A stretch of 64,000 bases of DNA, taken from Poindextera sp035294785. GTDB lineage: Bacteria; Pseudomonadota; Alphaproteobacteria; Caulobacterales; Caulobacteraceae. A model generated the notes under the pieces. It had not been told where the DNA came from and searched no databases. It was given only the letters and a program-made list of their open reading frames with translations. The stretch covers positions 4,168-68,167 of the forward strand of contig DATGKF010000038.1 of the NCBI GenBank assembly GCA_035294785.1. The letters are read 5' to 3'. Both the position numbers and the translations under genes were made by a program. Below, piece by piece: positions 34,976-42,782 of this stretch. Numbering within the stretch: the first letter of the stretch is position 1; the number at the start of each line of letters is the position of its first letter.

Positions 34976-36424
34976 ATGAGCCACGCGTTCGCAAGTCCGT
35001 CTCCGCGACAGCGCGTGGGCGCCGCCTTCGGCGCGATCGTGCTGGCCATCGGCGTGATCGCGCCGGCAACTGCGGTTCATGCGCAGGACGCCCCGGTCGG
35101 GCTGCTCAGCGACACCGAGATGGACGAGATCATCCGCAAGGACGCGGACCCGATCTTCGTCGCGGCCGGGCTGAATCCAAAGTCGGTCCGCACCTACATC
35201 GTCGCCGACGCGACGCGCGAAAACATGAATTCCTTCGTGACCGGCGGGCAGAACATGTTCGTTACCGCCGGCCTGATCATGCAGACCAGGACGCCGAACG
35301 AGCTGATCGGCGTCTTCGCGCACGAAACCGGCCACATGGCCGGCGGCCACCTGATCCGTGAGGCGGAGGGCGAGAAGCAGTCGCTCGCCACCTACCTCCT
35401 CACGCTCGGGCTTGGAATCGCCGCCGCCGCCGCCGGGGCGCCTGACGCAGCCGGCGGCCTCATCTACAGCGCCGGAGAGTTCGCCTATCTGACCCACGCG
35501 GGGTTCACCCGCACCCAGGAGGCGTCGGCCGACCAGGCCGCGGTGACCTACCTCGAGCGGTCCGGAAACTCGGCCAAGGGGCTCGTCGATTTCTTCGACA
35601 ACTTCCGCTATGAGGAGGTGTTTTCGGAGGCGAAGCGCTATCGCTTCTTCGACGACCACCCGCTGACCGACGACCGCATCGAAGCGCTGCAGGTCCGGGC
35701 CCAGCAGCAGTCGCACTACAACGACGTCGACACCCCCGAGGCCATCGAACGCCACCAGATCCTGATCGCCAAGCTGCGCGGCTATCTCGACATGCCCGAG
35801 CAGACGCTGCTCGACTATCCCTCGACGGACACGAGCTTTCCCGCGCGTTACGCCCGCGCCATCGCCTATTCGCGCGAGTTCGAGATCGACAAGGCGAGCA
35901 AGCTGATCGACGCGCTGATCGCCGAGCGGCCGAAAGATCCCTACCTCTACCAGCTCAAGGGGCAGATGTTCTTCGACGCCGGGCGCGCGGCGGACGCTGA
36001 GGCGCCGCTGCGCCAGGCCGTGGCGCTGAAGCCTGACGCGCCTGAACTCCTGACCCTGCTCGGCCAGACCCTTCTTGCTCAGAACGATCCGACCAAGGTC
36101 GACGAGGCGATCGCCAAGCTGCGTCTCGGCGTCGCGATCGACCCGGACGGCATCTTCACCTCGTTCGGCTGGTTCTACCTCTCGCAAGCCTACGCCCAGA
36201 AGGGCGACGAAGGCTTGGCGCGGCTGGCGGCGGCCGAGCAGAATTTCGGGCTTGGGCAAAGCAACGACGCGCGGATGTTCGCCATGCGCGCGCGCATGTT
36301 GCTCCCCCGGGGAAGCCCCGAGTGGCGGCGCGCGACCGACATCGTGCTGACCTCCAAACCCACCAACGAAGACCTGCGCATGCTCGCGCAGGGAAACGGC
36401 GCCAACGCGCCGGAGAAACGCTAG
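34976..36424 (+). CDS. Periplasmic M48 metalloprotease with TPR domain (BepA-like)
   Basis: A 482-residue exported zinc protease; relatives such as BepA/YfgC maintain outer-membrane protein assembly. A signal peptide ends at VHAQ. The zinc motif is HETGH in VFAHETGHMAGGHL, with the third ligand in TRTQEASADQAAV. TPR-like helices follow from about residue 270 (LYQLKGQMFFDAGRAADAE). The next gene, a DsbA-like lipoprotein, starts 11 bases after the stop, suggesting an envelope quality-control operon. Confidence 0.92.
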   Translation: MSHAFASPSPRQRVGAAFGAIVLAIGVIAPATAVHAQDAPVGLLSDTEMDEIIRKDADPIFVAAGLNPKSVRTYIVADATRENMNSFVTGGQNMFVTAGLIMQTRTPNELIGVFAHETGHMAGGHLIREAEGEKQSLATYLLTLGLGIAAAAAGAPDAAGGLIYSAGEFAYLTHAGFTRTQEASADQAAVTYLERSGNSAKGLVDFFDNFRYEEVFSEAKRYRFFDDHPLTDDRIEALQVRAQQQSHYNDVDTPEAIERHQILIAKLRGYLDMPEQTLLDYPSTDTSFPARYARAIAYSREFEIDKASKLIDALIAERPKDPYLYQLKGQMFFDAGRAADAEAPLRQAVALKPDAPELLTLLGQTLLAQNDPTKVDEAIAKLRLGVAIDPDGIFTSFGWFYLSQAYAQKGDEGLARLAAAEQNFGLGQSNDARMFAMRARMLLPRGSPEWRRATDIVLTSKPTNEDLRMLAQGNGANAPEKR

Positions 36425-36435
36425 AGGCCCTGCCC

Positions 36436-37149
36436 ATGTCCGCTGCCCGTCTCCTTGCCGTTATGGCTGCTGCGACGCTTGCCCTTAGCGCATGCAGCAA
36501 ATCCGCCGACATCGACGCGCGCATCCATGACTACATTCTCGCCCACCCGGAGATCATCCAGCAGGCGATGAACAAGCTGCAGGCGCAGCAGGACGCCGCC
36601 GACGCCGCCAAGGCGAAGGTGGCCATCAACCAGTATCGCCAGGCGATCGAGCGCGACCCGCGCGACTTCGTCGCCAACCCCGGCGGCAAGATCACGCTGA
36701 CGGAGTTCTACGACTACCGCTGTCCGCACTGCATCAACGCGGCGGCATCGGTCCTGCGGATCATCCACGACGATCCGGACGTGCGCGTGGTGTTCAAGGA
36801 ATTCCCCATCTTCGGCGCGACCTCGGAACACGCTGCTGCAGCGGCGATCGCTCTGAAAGACAAAGGCGGCGACGAACTGGGCCTCTACCAGGACATGATG
36901 AACACCCGCCCGCTGGACGACGCCGCGATCGACCGGATCGCGCGCGCCCACGGCGTCGACCCGGGGGTGTTGGACCACGGTCCGATCCGCGAGCAGGCGC
37001 AGGCGCAGATCCTGGCGGTCAGAAAGCTCGCCATCGACCTCGGCATCGAGGGAACGCCAGCCTTCATCGTTGGCGATACGCTCGTGCCTGGCGACGACAC
37101 GAGCGCTGTGACGCAGGCGATCGCCCAGGCCCGCAACCAGCACGGATAG
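36436..37149 (+). CDS. DsbA-family thiol oxidoreductase, lipoprotein
   Basis: A 237-residue thioredoxin-fold protein for disulfide exchange in the envelope. The lipobox is LALSAC (Cys near residue 19). A helical linker (IHDYILAHPEIIQQAMNKLQ) resembles the N-terminal segment of DsbA/ScsC-type proteins that can oligomerise. The active site is CPHC in FYDYRCPHCIN; the cis-Pro loop is in IEGTPAFIVGD. The start at ATG 36436 is preferred over an upstream frame. Substrates are unknown. Confidence 0.93.
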   Translation: MSAARLLAVMAAATLALSACSKSADIDARIHDYILAHPEIIQQAMNKLQAQQDAADAAKAKVAINQYRQAIERDPRDFVANPGGKITLTEFYDYRCPHCINAAASVLRIIHDDPDVRVVFKEFPIFGATSEHAAAAAIALKDKGGDELGLYQDMMNTRPLDDAAIDRIARAHGVDPGVLDHGPIREQAQAQILAVRKLAIDLGIEGTPAFIVGDTLVPGDDTSAVTQAIAQARNQHG

Positions 37150-37167
37150 CGCGCGACCTTCCGCCCC

Positions 37168-37219
37168 TTGACGTTGATAGTGCGTCGCACCATATGAGCC
37201 TCAAATTGCTGCGTCGCAC
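37168..37219 (+). promoter_or_regulatory. Promoter with twin operator-like repeats upstream of a small gene
   Basis: TTGACG (37168-37173) and CATATG (37191-37196) are 17 bases apart. The decamer TGCGTCGCAC occurs twice, at 37181-37190 between the -35 and -10, and at 37210-37219 just downstream. The first is an 11-bp perfect palindrome (GTGCGTCGCAC, 37180-37190). The TGC-N3-GCA core recalls PhaR/AniA-type sites, but the regulator is not established. Confidence 0.55.
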
Positions 37220-37253
37220 AATCGCGGCGTGGGACCTAAGGAGGCTGTCACCT

Positions 37254-37364
37254 ATGTTCATATCGTTCTTCCGCTCGCTCGCCCGCGCATTCGGCGAAGG
37301 TTTCGAGCTGCTCGCGCGCCTGCCGGCTTCGTCGGTGCGTCACGCCATCTTCCCGTTCGCCTAA
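37254..37364 (+). CDS. Small protein, 36 residues, unknown function
   Basis: A 36-codon gene not previously listed by length-based calling. ATG 37254 has a near-ideal ribosome site, AAGGAGG (37238-37244), at nine bases. The product starts MFISFFRSLARAFGEGFELL and ends HAIFPFA: hydrophobic and aromatic residues alternate with Arg, suggesting an amphipathic helix that could sit on a membrane or a hydrophobic surface. It has its own promoter-like sequence and a strong terminator, so it is a free-standing transcription unit between dsbA and thiG. I do not recognise the family. Confidence 0.65.
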   Translation: MFISFFRSLARAFGEGFELLARLPASSVRHAIFPFA

Positions 37365-37406
37365 TTCGAACCGCCGGCCGCGCCGGCGCCTGAAACAGCG
37401 ATTCGA

Positions 37407-37436
37407 GGCCCCTCCCCGCGCGGGAGGGGCCTTTTT
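37407..37436 (+). terminator. Strong rho-independent terminator of the small gene
   Basis: A perfect 10-bp stem, GGCCCCTCCC (37407-37416) with GGGAGGGGCC (37422-37431), a 5-base loop, then TTTTT. It is 43 bases after the 36-codon gene and 10 bases beyond the thiG stop on the opposite strand. The T-run is only on the plus-strand side. Confidence 0.9.
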
Positions 37437-37446
37437 CGTTCGCTTG

Positions 37447-38238
37447 TCAGATGAGGCCGGCCAGCGGCGACGAGGGATCGGCGTAAGCGCGCCGCGCCAT
37501 GCGGCCGGCCAGGTAGGCTTCGCGGCCGGCGATGACCGCATGCTTCATGGCGGCGGCCATGCGCACCGGATCCTTGGCCTCCGCGATCGCGGTGTTCATC
37601 AGCACCGCGTCGCAGCCGAGCTCCATGGCGATCGTCGCGTCCGAAGCCGTGCCGACCCCGGCGTCGACCAGCACCGGTACGCCCGCCTGTTCGACGATGA
37701 GGCCGATGTTCAGTCGGTTTTGCAGACCGAGCCCCGAGCCGATCGGCGCGCCGGCCGGCATGATCGCCGCAGCGCCCGCGTCCTCGAGCTTGCGGCAATA
37801 GACCGGATCGTCGCTGCAATAGACCATTACCGAAAAGCCGTCGGCGACGAGCATCTTCAGCGCCCGGAGCGTTTCCTCCATGTCCGGGTAGAGGTGCTTG
37901 GCCTCAGAGAGCACCTCGAGCTTGACGAGGTCCCAGCCGCCGGCCTCGCGCGCCAGGCGCAGCGTGCGCACCGCCGCCTCGCCGGTGTGGCAGCCGGCGG
38001 TGTTGGGCAGGTAGGTGAAACGATCGGGCTTCACGAAGTCCACGAGCATCGGCTGGGTCGGGTCGGAGAGATTGACCCGCCGCAGCGCCACCGTGACGAT
38101 CTCGGCGCCCGCCGCCTCGGCCGCCGCGGCGTTCAAGGCGTAGTCCTTGTACTTGCCGGTGCCGATGATCAGGCGCGACGTGAACGTCCGCCCGGCGACG
38201 CTCCAGCTGTCATCCGCTATGGTTTGCGATCCGTCCAT
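37447..38238 (-). CDS. thiG: Thiazole synthase
   Basis: Builds the thiamine thiazole ring from deoxyxylulose phosphate, dehydroglycine and ThiS-thiocarboxylate. The 263 residues form a TIM barrel with SRLIIGTGKYKDY at the start, the Schiff-base Lys in DLVKLEVLSE, and phosphate-binding GAPIGSGLGLQN and DAGVGTASDA. Its ATG overlaps the thiS stop (TAATG). The pair is under the upstream TPP riboswitch. Confidence 0.96.
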   Translation of the reverse strand: MDGSQTIADDSWSVAGRTFTSRLIIGTGKYKDYALNAAAAEAAGAEIVTVALRRVNLSDPTQPMLVDFVKPDRFTYLPNTAGCHTGEAAVRTLRLAREAGGWDLVKLEVLSEAKHLYPDMEETLRALKMLVADGFSVMVYCSDDPVYCRKLEDAGAAAIMPAGAPIGSGLGLQNRLNIGLIVEQAGVPVLVDAGVGTASDATIAMELGCDAVLMNTAIAEAKDPVRMAAAMKHAVIAGREAYLAGRMARRAYADPSSPLAGLI

Positions 38239-38438
38239 TACCCGCCTCCAACCAACGCCACGATCTCGATCCGGTCTCCGTCGACGAGCGCCTCCGCGGC
38301 GAAGGTCGAGCGCGGCACGATGCGAAGATTGCGTTCGACGGCGACCTTGCGCGGATCGAGGCCGAGCGCCGCGACGAGCCCGGCCACGTCCCGGACGCCC
38401 GAAAACGCCCTCGCCTCGCCGTTGATGAGAATCCGCAT
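38238..38438 (-). CDS. thiS: Thiamine biosynthesis sulfur carrier ThiS
   Basis: A 66-residue ubiquitin-like sulfur carrier ending in the required Gly-Gly (VALVGGG), which becomes a thiocarboxylate. MRILINGEARAF and the VAVERNLRIVPRS strand are typical. It is the first gene after the TPP riboswitch; its ribosome site (GAGAGG region) lies next to the riboswitch's closing stem, which suggests translational control. Confidence 0.95.
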   Translation of the reverse strand: MRILINGEARAFSGVRDVAGLVAALGLDPRKVAVERNLRIVPRSTFAAEALVDGDRIEIVALVGGG

Positions 38439-38447
38439 CCTACCTCT

Positions 38448-38555
38448 CTCCCTTCGCCGGCATGACCCGGATCAGGTTCAGCGGGTCGCCGCGCCGGCGC
38501 CGTGCGCCGATAGCGGCCTCTCAGTCCCTTGGCGGGACTCCCCGGAGACGAGGGC
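38448..38555 (-). promoter_or_regulatory. TPP riboswitch (THI element) controlling thiSG
   Basis: Read on the minus strand, the conserved pieces are in order: GGGGAGTCCCGC, GGGACTGAGAGG, then CGACCCGCTGAACCTGATC, CGGGTCATGCCGGCG and AAGGGAG. The CTGAGA and ACCTGATC cores are the pyrimidine- and pyrophosphate-sensor loops of the THI element. High thiamine pyrophosphate should turn thiSG off. It ends about 10 bases before the thiS ATG. Confidence 0.95.
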
Positions 38556-38673
38556 CAGCCTACGCCCGCGCGGACGGCGGTCAAGCGGCGCGCGCCTTGT
38601 TCCGGCGGCGCCCGGACGATAGAAGACGCGGCGGATTCTCTGCTTTTTGACCGCACTGGCCCCGCGGGAGCGC

Positions 38674-39135
38674 ATGCCCAAGCCGATCTATGTGCTCAGC
38701 GGCCCAAACCTCAACCTGTTGGGCGAGCGGGAGCCGGACATCTACGGGACCAGCACGCTCGAGGATATCCATGCGCTGTGCACGGCGCGTGGCCGAGCGC
38801 TTGGCCACGAGGTTGTCTTTCGTCAGTCCAACCACGAAGGTGAACTGGTGGACTGGGTGCAGGAGGCCGGCCGGGACGGCGCCGGCCTCGTGCTGAACGC
38901 CGCGGCTTACGGCCACACCTCGGTGGCGCTGCACGACGCGCTGAAGGCGCTCGCGATCCCGGTGGTCGACTGCCATCTGTCGAATCCGGCCGCGCGCGAG
39001 GCGTTTCGCCACGTCAGCTACGTGGCGCCGGCGGCGACCGGCGTCGTATCCGGATTCGGGGCGAAGAGCTATGAACTGGCCGTCGAGGCTTGTGTCGCGG
39101 CGATCGCGGCGCGAGCCGGCGCGGCGAAGCGATAA
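38674..39135 (+). CDS. aroQ: Type II 3-dehydroquinate dehydratase
   Basis: Third step of the shikimate pathway. The 153-residue flavodoxin-like dodecamer subunit shows LSGPNLNLLGEREPDIYG (with the catalytic Tyr), FRQSNHEGELVDWVQEA, NAAAYGHTSVALHDAL and the VDCHLSNP His motif. I start at MPKPIYVLSGP (38674). AccB follows 17 bases later; aroQ-accB-accC is a common alphaproteobacterial operon. Confidence 0.96.
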   Translation: MPKPIYVLSGPNLNLLGEREPDIYGTSTLEDIHALCTARGRALGHEVVFRQSNHEGELVDWVQEAGRDGAGLVLNAAAYGHTSVALHDALKALAIPVVDCHLSNPAAREAFRHVSYVAPAATGVVSGFGAKSYELAVEACVAAIAARAGAAKR

Positions 39136-39152
39136 GGGGCTGACCGACACCG

Positions 39153-39623
39153 ATGGCTGAACCCAAGGCGCCGGCCGGCGCGATCGATCCGGCCATGGTC
39201 AAGACCCTGGCCGATATCCTCACCGAGACCGGCCTGACCGAGATCGAGGTTGAGCAGCACGGGCTCAGAATCCGCGTCGCGCGCGCCAATCAGGCCGCCG
39301 TGACGTATGCCGCCCCACCGCCTGCCGCGGCCTCGACCGCGCCGGCCCCGGTCGCGCCGGCGGCGCCCGCCGCCGAAGCTCAGGTGCGCGGCGACGAGGT
39401 GAAGTCGCCGATGGTCGGCACCGTCTACCTGAGGCCCCAGCCGGACGCAGCGCCGTTCGTCCGCATCGGCGACCGCGTCGAAGCCGGCCAGACCCTGCTG
39501 ATCGTCGAGGCGATGAAAACGATGAACCCGATCCACGCGCCGCGCGCGGGCGTCATCGTCGCCGTCCTGGTCGACGACGCGCAGCCGGTCGAGTTCGGCG
39601 AGCCGCTGGTCATCATCGAGTAG
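39153..39623 (+). CDS. accB: Biotin carboxyl carrier protein of acetyl-CoA carboxylase
   Basis: Carries the carboxylated biotin in the first step of fatty-acid synthesis. The 156 residues comprise an N-terminal segment, an Ala/Pro hinge (about 50-75, the thumb-linker region) and the biotinyl domain with the biotin Lys in VEAMKTMNPI. It is followed directly by accC. Confidence 0.96.
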   Translation: MAEPKAPAGAIDPAMVKTLADILTETGLTEIEVEQHGLRIRVARANQAAVTYAAPPPAAASTAPAPVAPAAPAAEAQVRGDEVKSPMVGTVYLRPQPDAAPFVRIGDRVEAGQTLLIVEAMKTMNPIHAPRAGVIVAVLVDDAQPVEFGEPLVIIE

Positions 39624-39627
39624 GTCG

Positions 39628-40971
<1,344 letters not shown>

Positions 40972-40976
40972 CGCCG

Positions 40977-41645
40977 TTGCAAGCCGCGCCGCGCCCTTCC
41001 GCCTTCACCGTCGACGACCTGATCGCCTGCTACCAGCGCGGCGTCTTTCCCATGGCCGACGCCCGCGGCGACGAGCGCATCTTCCTGATCGACCCCGATC
41101 GTCGCGGCGTGATCCCGCTGCACGGCTTCCACGTGCCGCGCCGCCTGGCGCGCACCGTGCGCGCCGACGGCTTCCAGGTGCGCATCGACACCGCGTTCGA
41201 CGCCGTGATCGAGGCCTGCGCCTCCGCCCGGCCTGGACGCCTGGAGACCTGGATCAACGCCCCGATCCAGGAACTCTATGGTGAACTCTACCGCCGCGGC
41301 GTGGCCCACAGCGTCGAGTGCTGGCGGGAAGGGCGGCTCGCCGGGGGCCTGTATGGCGTGACGCTGGGCGCCGCCTTCTTCGGCGAGAGCATGTTCTCGG
41401 CCGAGCGCGATGCGTCCAAGGTGGCGCTGGCGCACCTGGTCGCGCGCCTGCTCGCCGGCGGCTATCAGCTGCTCGATACGCAGTTCCTGACCGGGCACCT
41501 GGCCCAGTTCGGCGCGCTGGACATCCCGCGCGCCCACTACCGCAAACGGTTGATCCAGGCGCTGGCGAGCGAGGCGGATTTCTTCCGCATGTCGGCTCAG
41601 GCCGACGGCTGGTCGGTTTTGCAGGCGATCAGCCAAGCATCGTAG
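40977..41645 (+). CDS. aat: Leucyl/phenylalanyl-tRNA--protein transferase
   Basis: Adds Leu or Phe to N-terminal Arg/Lys of proteins, marking them for ClpAP through the N-end rule. The roughly 222 residues carry the signature DLIACYQRGVFPMADARGDE, ETWINAPIQELYGELYRRGVAHSVE, GGLYGVTLGAAFFGESMFS and LDTQFLTGHLAQFGA. The start is uncertain: TTG 40977 (with GAGAG upstream) is chosen, and GTG 40950 inside accC is possible. The last 49 bases overlap, tail to tail, the DUF2155 gene. Confidence 0.9.
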   Translation: MQAAPRPSAFTVDDLIACYQRGVFPMADARGDERIFLIDPDRRGVIPLHGFHVPRRLARTVRADGFQVRIDTAFDAVIEACASARPGRLETWINAPIQELYGELYRRGVAHSVECWREGRLAGGLYGVTLGAAFFGESMFSAERDASKVALAHLVARLLAGGYQLLDTQFLTGHLAQFGALDIPRAHYRKRLIQALASEADFFRMSAQADGWSVLQAISQAS

Positions 41646-42220
41646 ACGGGGTGCTGGAAGAGGTCGACGCCAGGGGAGTTGGCGAACATCCATCCGCGGA
41701 ACACCTGCTTCGGCGGCGGCGGGGCCTTGCCGTCCGGCGGCAGCGGCTGGGAGTCGACCTCCACGTGGGCGCTGGCGTCGCTGTAGCCCTCATCCGGCGC
41801 GGTGGTTTCGCAGGCGCGGACCACGAAGATCAGGCTTTTATAGCGGATCGGCTTGTTGATCGGCGCCTCGAAGCGGAGCGTCTGGGCCGTCACCTTGTCG
41901 AGCGCCTGCAGGACGGCCGAGCCATAGCGGGGGCGCTTCAGCGGCTCGGCCTTGGCCGCCTGCGATGACGCCTCGGCGGTGTTGGTCGGCGCCGGCTGCA
42001 CGTTGGCGACCTCGCCAGGCGGCGACGGCGGGGCGACGATCGCGGCGGAGAGCGCCGAGTCCGGCGGCGGCGGCGCCTCGTCGGTGGGCGCTGGCGGCGC
42101 GGCGGACGGCGATGCGGTCGCCGGTTCGCCCTGCTGGGCGCGGACAAACGCGCCGCCGGCCACGCCCAGCATCAGCGCGACGGCGGCGACGAACACGAAC
42201 CTGGCCGGAGGGGTCCGCAT
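41597..42220 (-). CDS. DUF2155 exported protein
   Basis: A 207-residue exported protein of unknown function. A signal peptide (FVFVAAVALMLGVAGGAFVRA) is followed by a Pro/Ala-rich linker and the DUF2155 domain (about 95-200) with LQALDKVTAQTLRFEAPI, LIFVVRACETTAPDEGYSDASAHVEV and FRGWMFANSPGVDLFQHPVYDAWLIAC. The two conserved Cys may form a disulfide. In alphaproteobacteria it sits next to the NDUFA12-type gene, here 5 bases upstream. Confidence 0.9.
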   Translation of the reverse strand: MRTPPARFVFVAAVALMLGVAGGAFVRAQQGEPATASPSAAPPAPTDEAPPPPDSALSAAIVAPPSPPGEVANVQPAPTNTAEASSQAAKAEPLKRPRYGSAVLQALDKVTAQTLRFEAPINKPIRYKSLIFVVRACETTAPDEGYSDASAHVEVDSQPLPPDGKAPPPPKQVFRGWMFANSPGVDLFQHPVYDAWLIACKTDQPSA

Positions 42221-42225
42221 CGCCG

Positions 42226-42621
42226 TTACTCCGGCCGCCAGGCTTGGTAGTCGCCGGTCGCGCGGGGCCGCTCGCCGGTGCGTGAGATCGAGCCGGTCGG
42301 CCGCCAGGCCTCGAGCGTGCCGGTCATGTTCGGCAGATGGGCCTTTTCCCAGGCGCGCCGCTTCAACGGTTCGACGGTCGGCGGTTCGTCGAAGGTGTAG
42401 TGCAGCCAGCCGTGCCAGTCGGGCGGCACCTTCGAAGCCTCGGCGTAGCCGCGATAGATCACCCAGCGGCGCTTGCGCCGGTCATAGCTGTCGCTGTTGT
42501 CCTTCGCCTCGTAGTAGCGGTTGCCGAAGTCGTCCTCGCCGATGAGGCGGCCGCGTCGCCAAGCCGTGAAGCGAATGCCGATCGTGGCCCCATTCCACCA
42601 AGTGAAAATCGACTTCAACAT
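42226..42621 (-). CDS. NADH:ubiquinone oxidoreductase subunit, NDUFA12/B17.2 family
   Basis: A 131-residue accessory subunit of alphaproteobacterial complex I, homologous to mitochondrial NDUFA12. It starts at MLKSIFTWWNGATIGIRFTAWRRGRLIGEDDFGNRYYE, written here only as a pattern of aromatic and Gly residues, and contains RRWVIYRGYAEASKVPPDWHGWLHYTFDEPP in overlapping segments typical of the family. The start at ATG 42621 is chosen over a longer frame. It is probably co-transcribed with DUF2155. Confidence 0.92.
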   Translation of the reverse strand: MLKSIFTWWNGATIGIRFTAWRRGRLIGEDDFGNRYYEAKDNSDSYDRRKRRWVIYRGYAEASKVPPDWHGWLHYTFDEPPTVEPLKRRAWEKAHLPNMTGTLEAWRPTGSISRTGERPRATGDYQAWRPE

Positions 42622-42690
42622 GGCCGGGACTATAGGACGCCAGCGCTTGCGCCGTCCAGGGCGGCGGCGGTCGGCCCGCCGCGCGGCTGT

Positions 42691-42738
42691 CCACAACATC
42701 TTGTGGAAACGGGCGCGCGACCCCGCAACATGTATTGC
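42691..42738 (+). promoter_or_regulatory. Pair of NrdR-box-like palindromes
   Basis: Box 1 (42691-42706, CCACAACATCTTGTGG) is a perfect palindrome and matches the NrdR consensus acaCwAtATaTwGtgt at 12 of 16 positions, including every strongly conserved one. Box 2 (42723-42738, CCGCAACATGTATTGC) matches at 10 of 16. The linker is 16 bases, so centres are 32 bp apart, about three helical turns, as in known NrdR operators. They lie 45-92 bases before an NrdJ-like gene. Confidence 0.65.
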
Positions 42739-42782
42739 GAGCTGCCGACCCCGCGCCTAGGCTGCCGGTCGCGGAGGCAGCG

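Noticed and set aside
32313..35069. A 918-codon minus-strand frame opposite rne
   Set aside because: Antisense shadow of RNase E; no motifs and biased composition.
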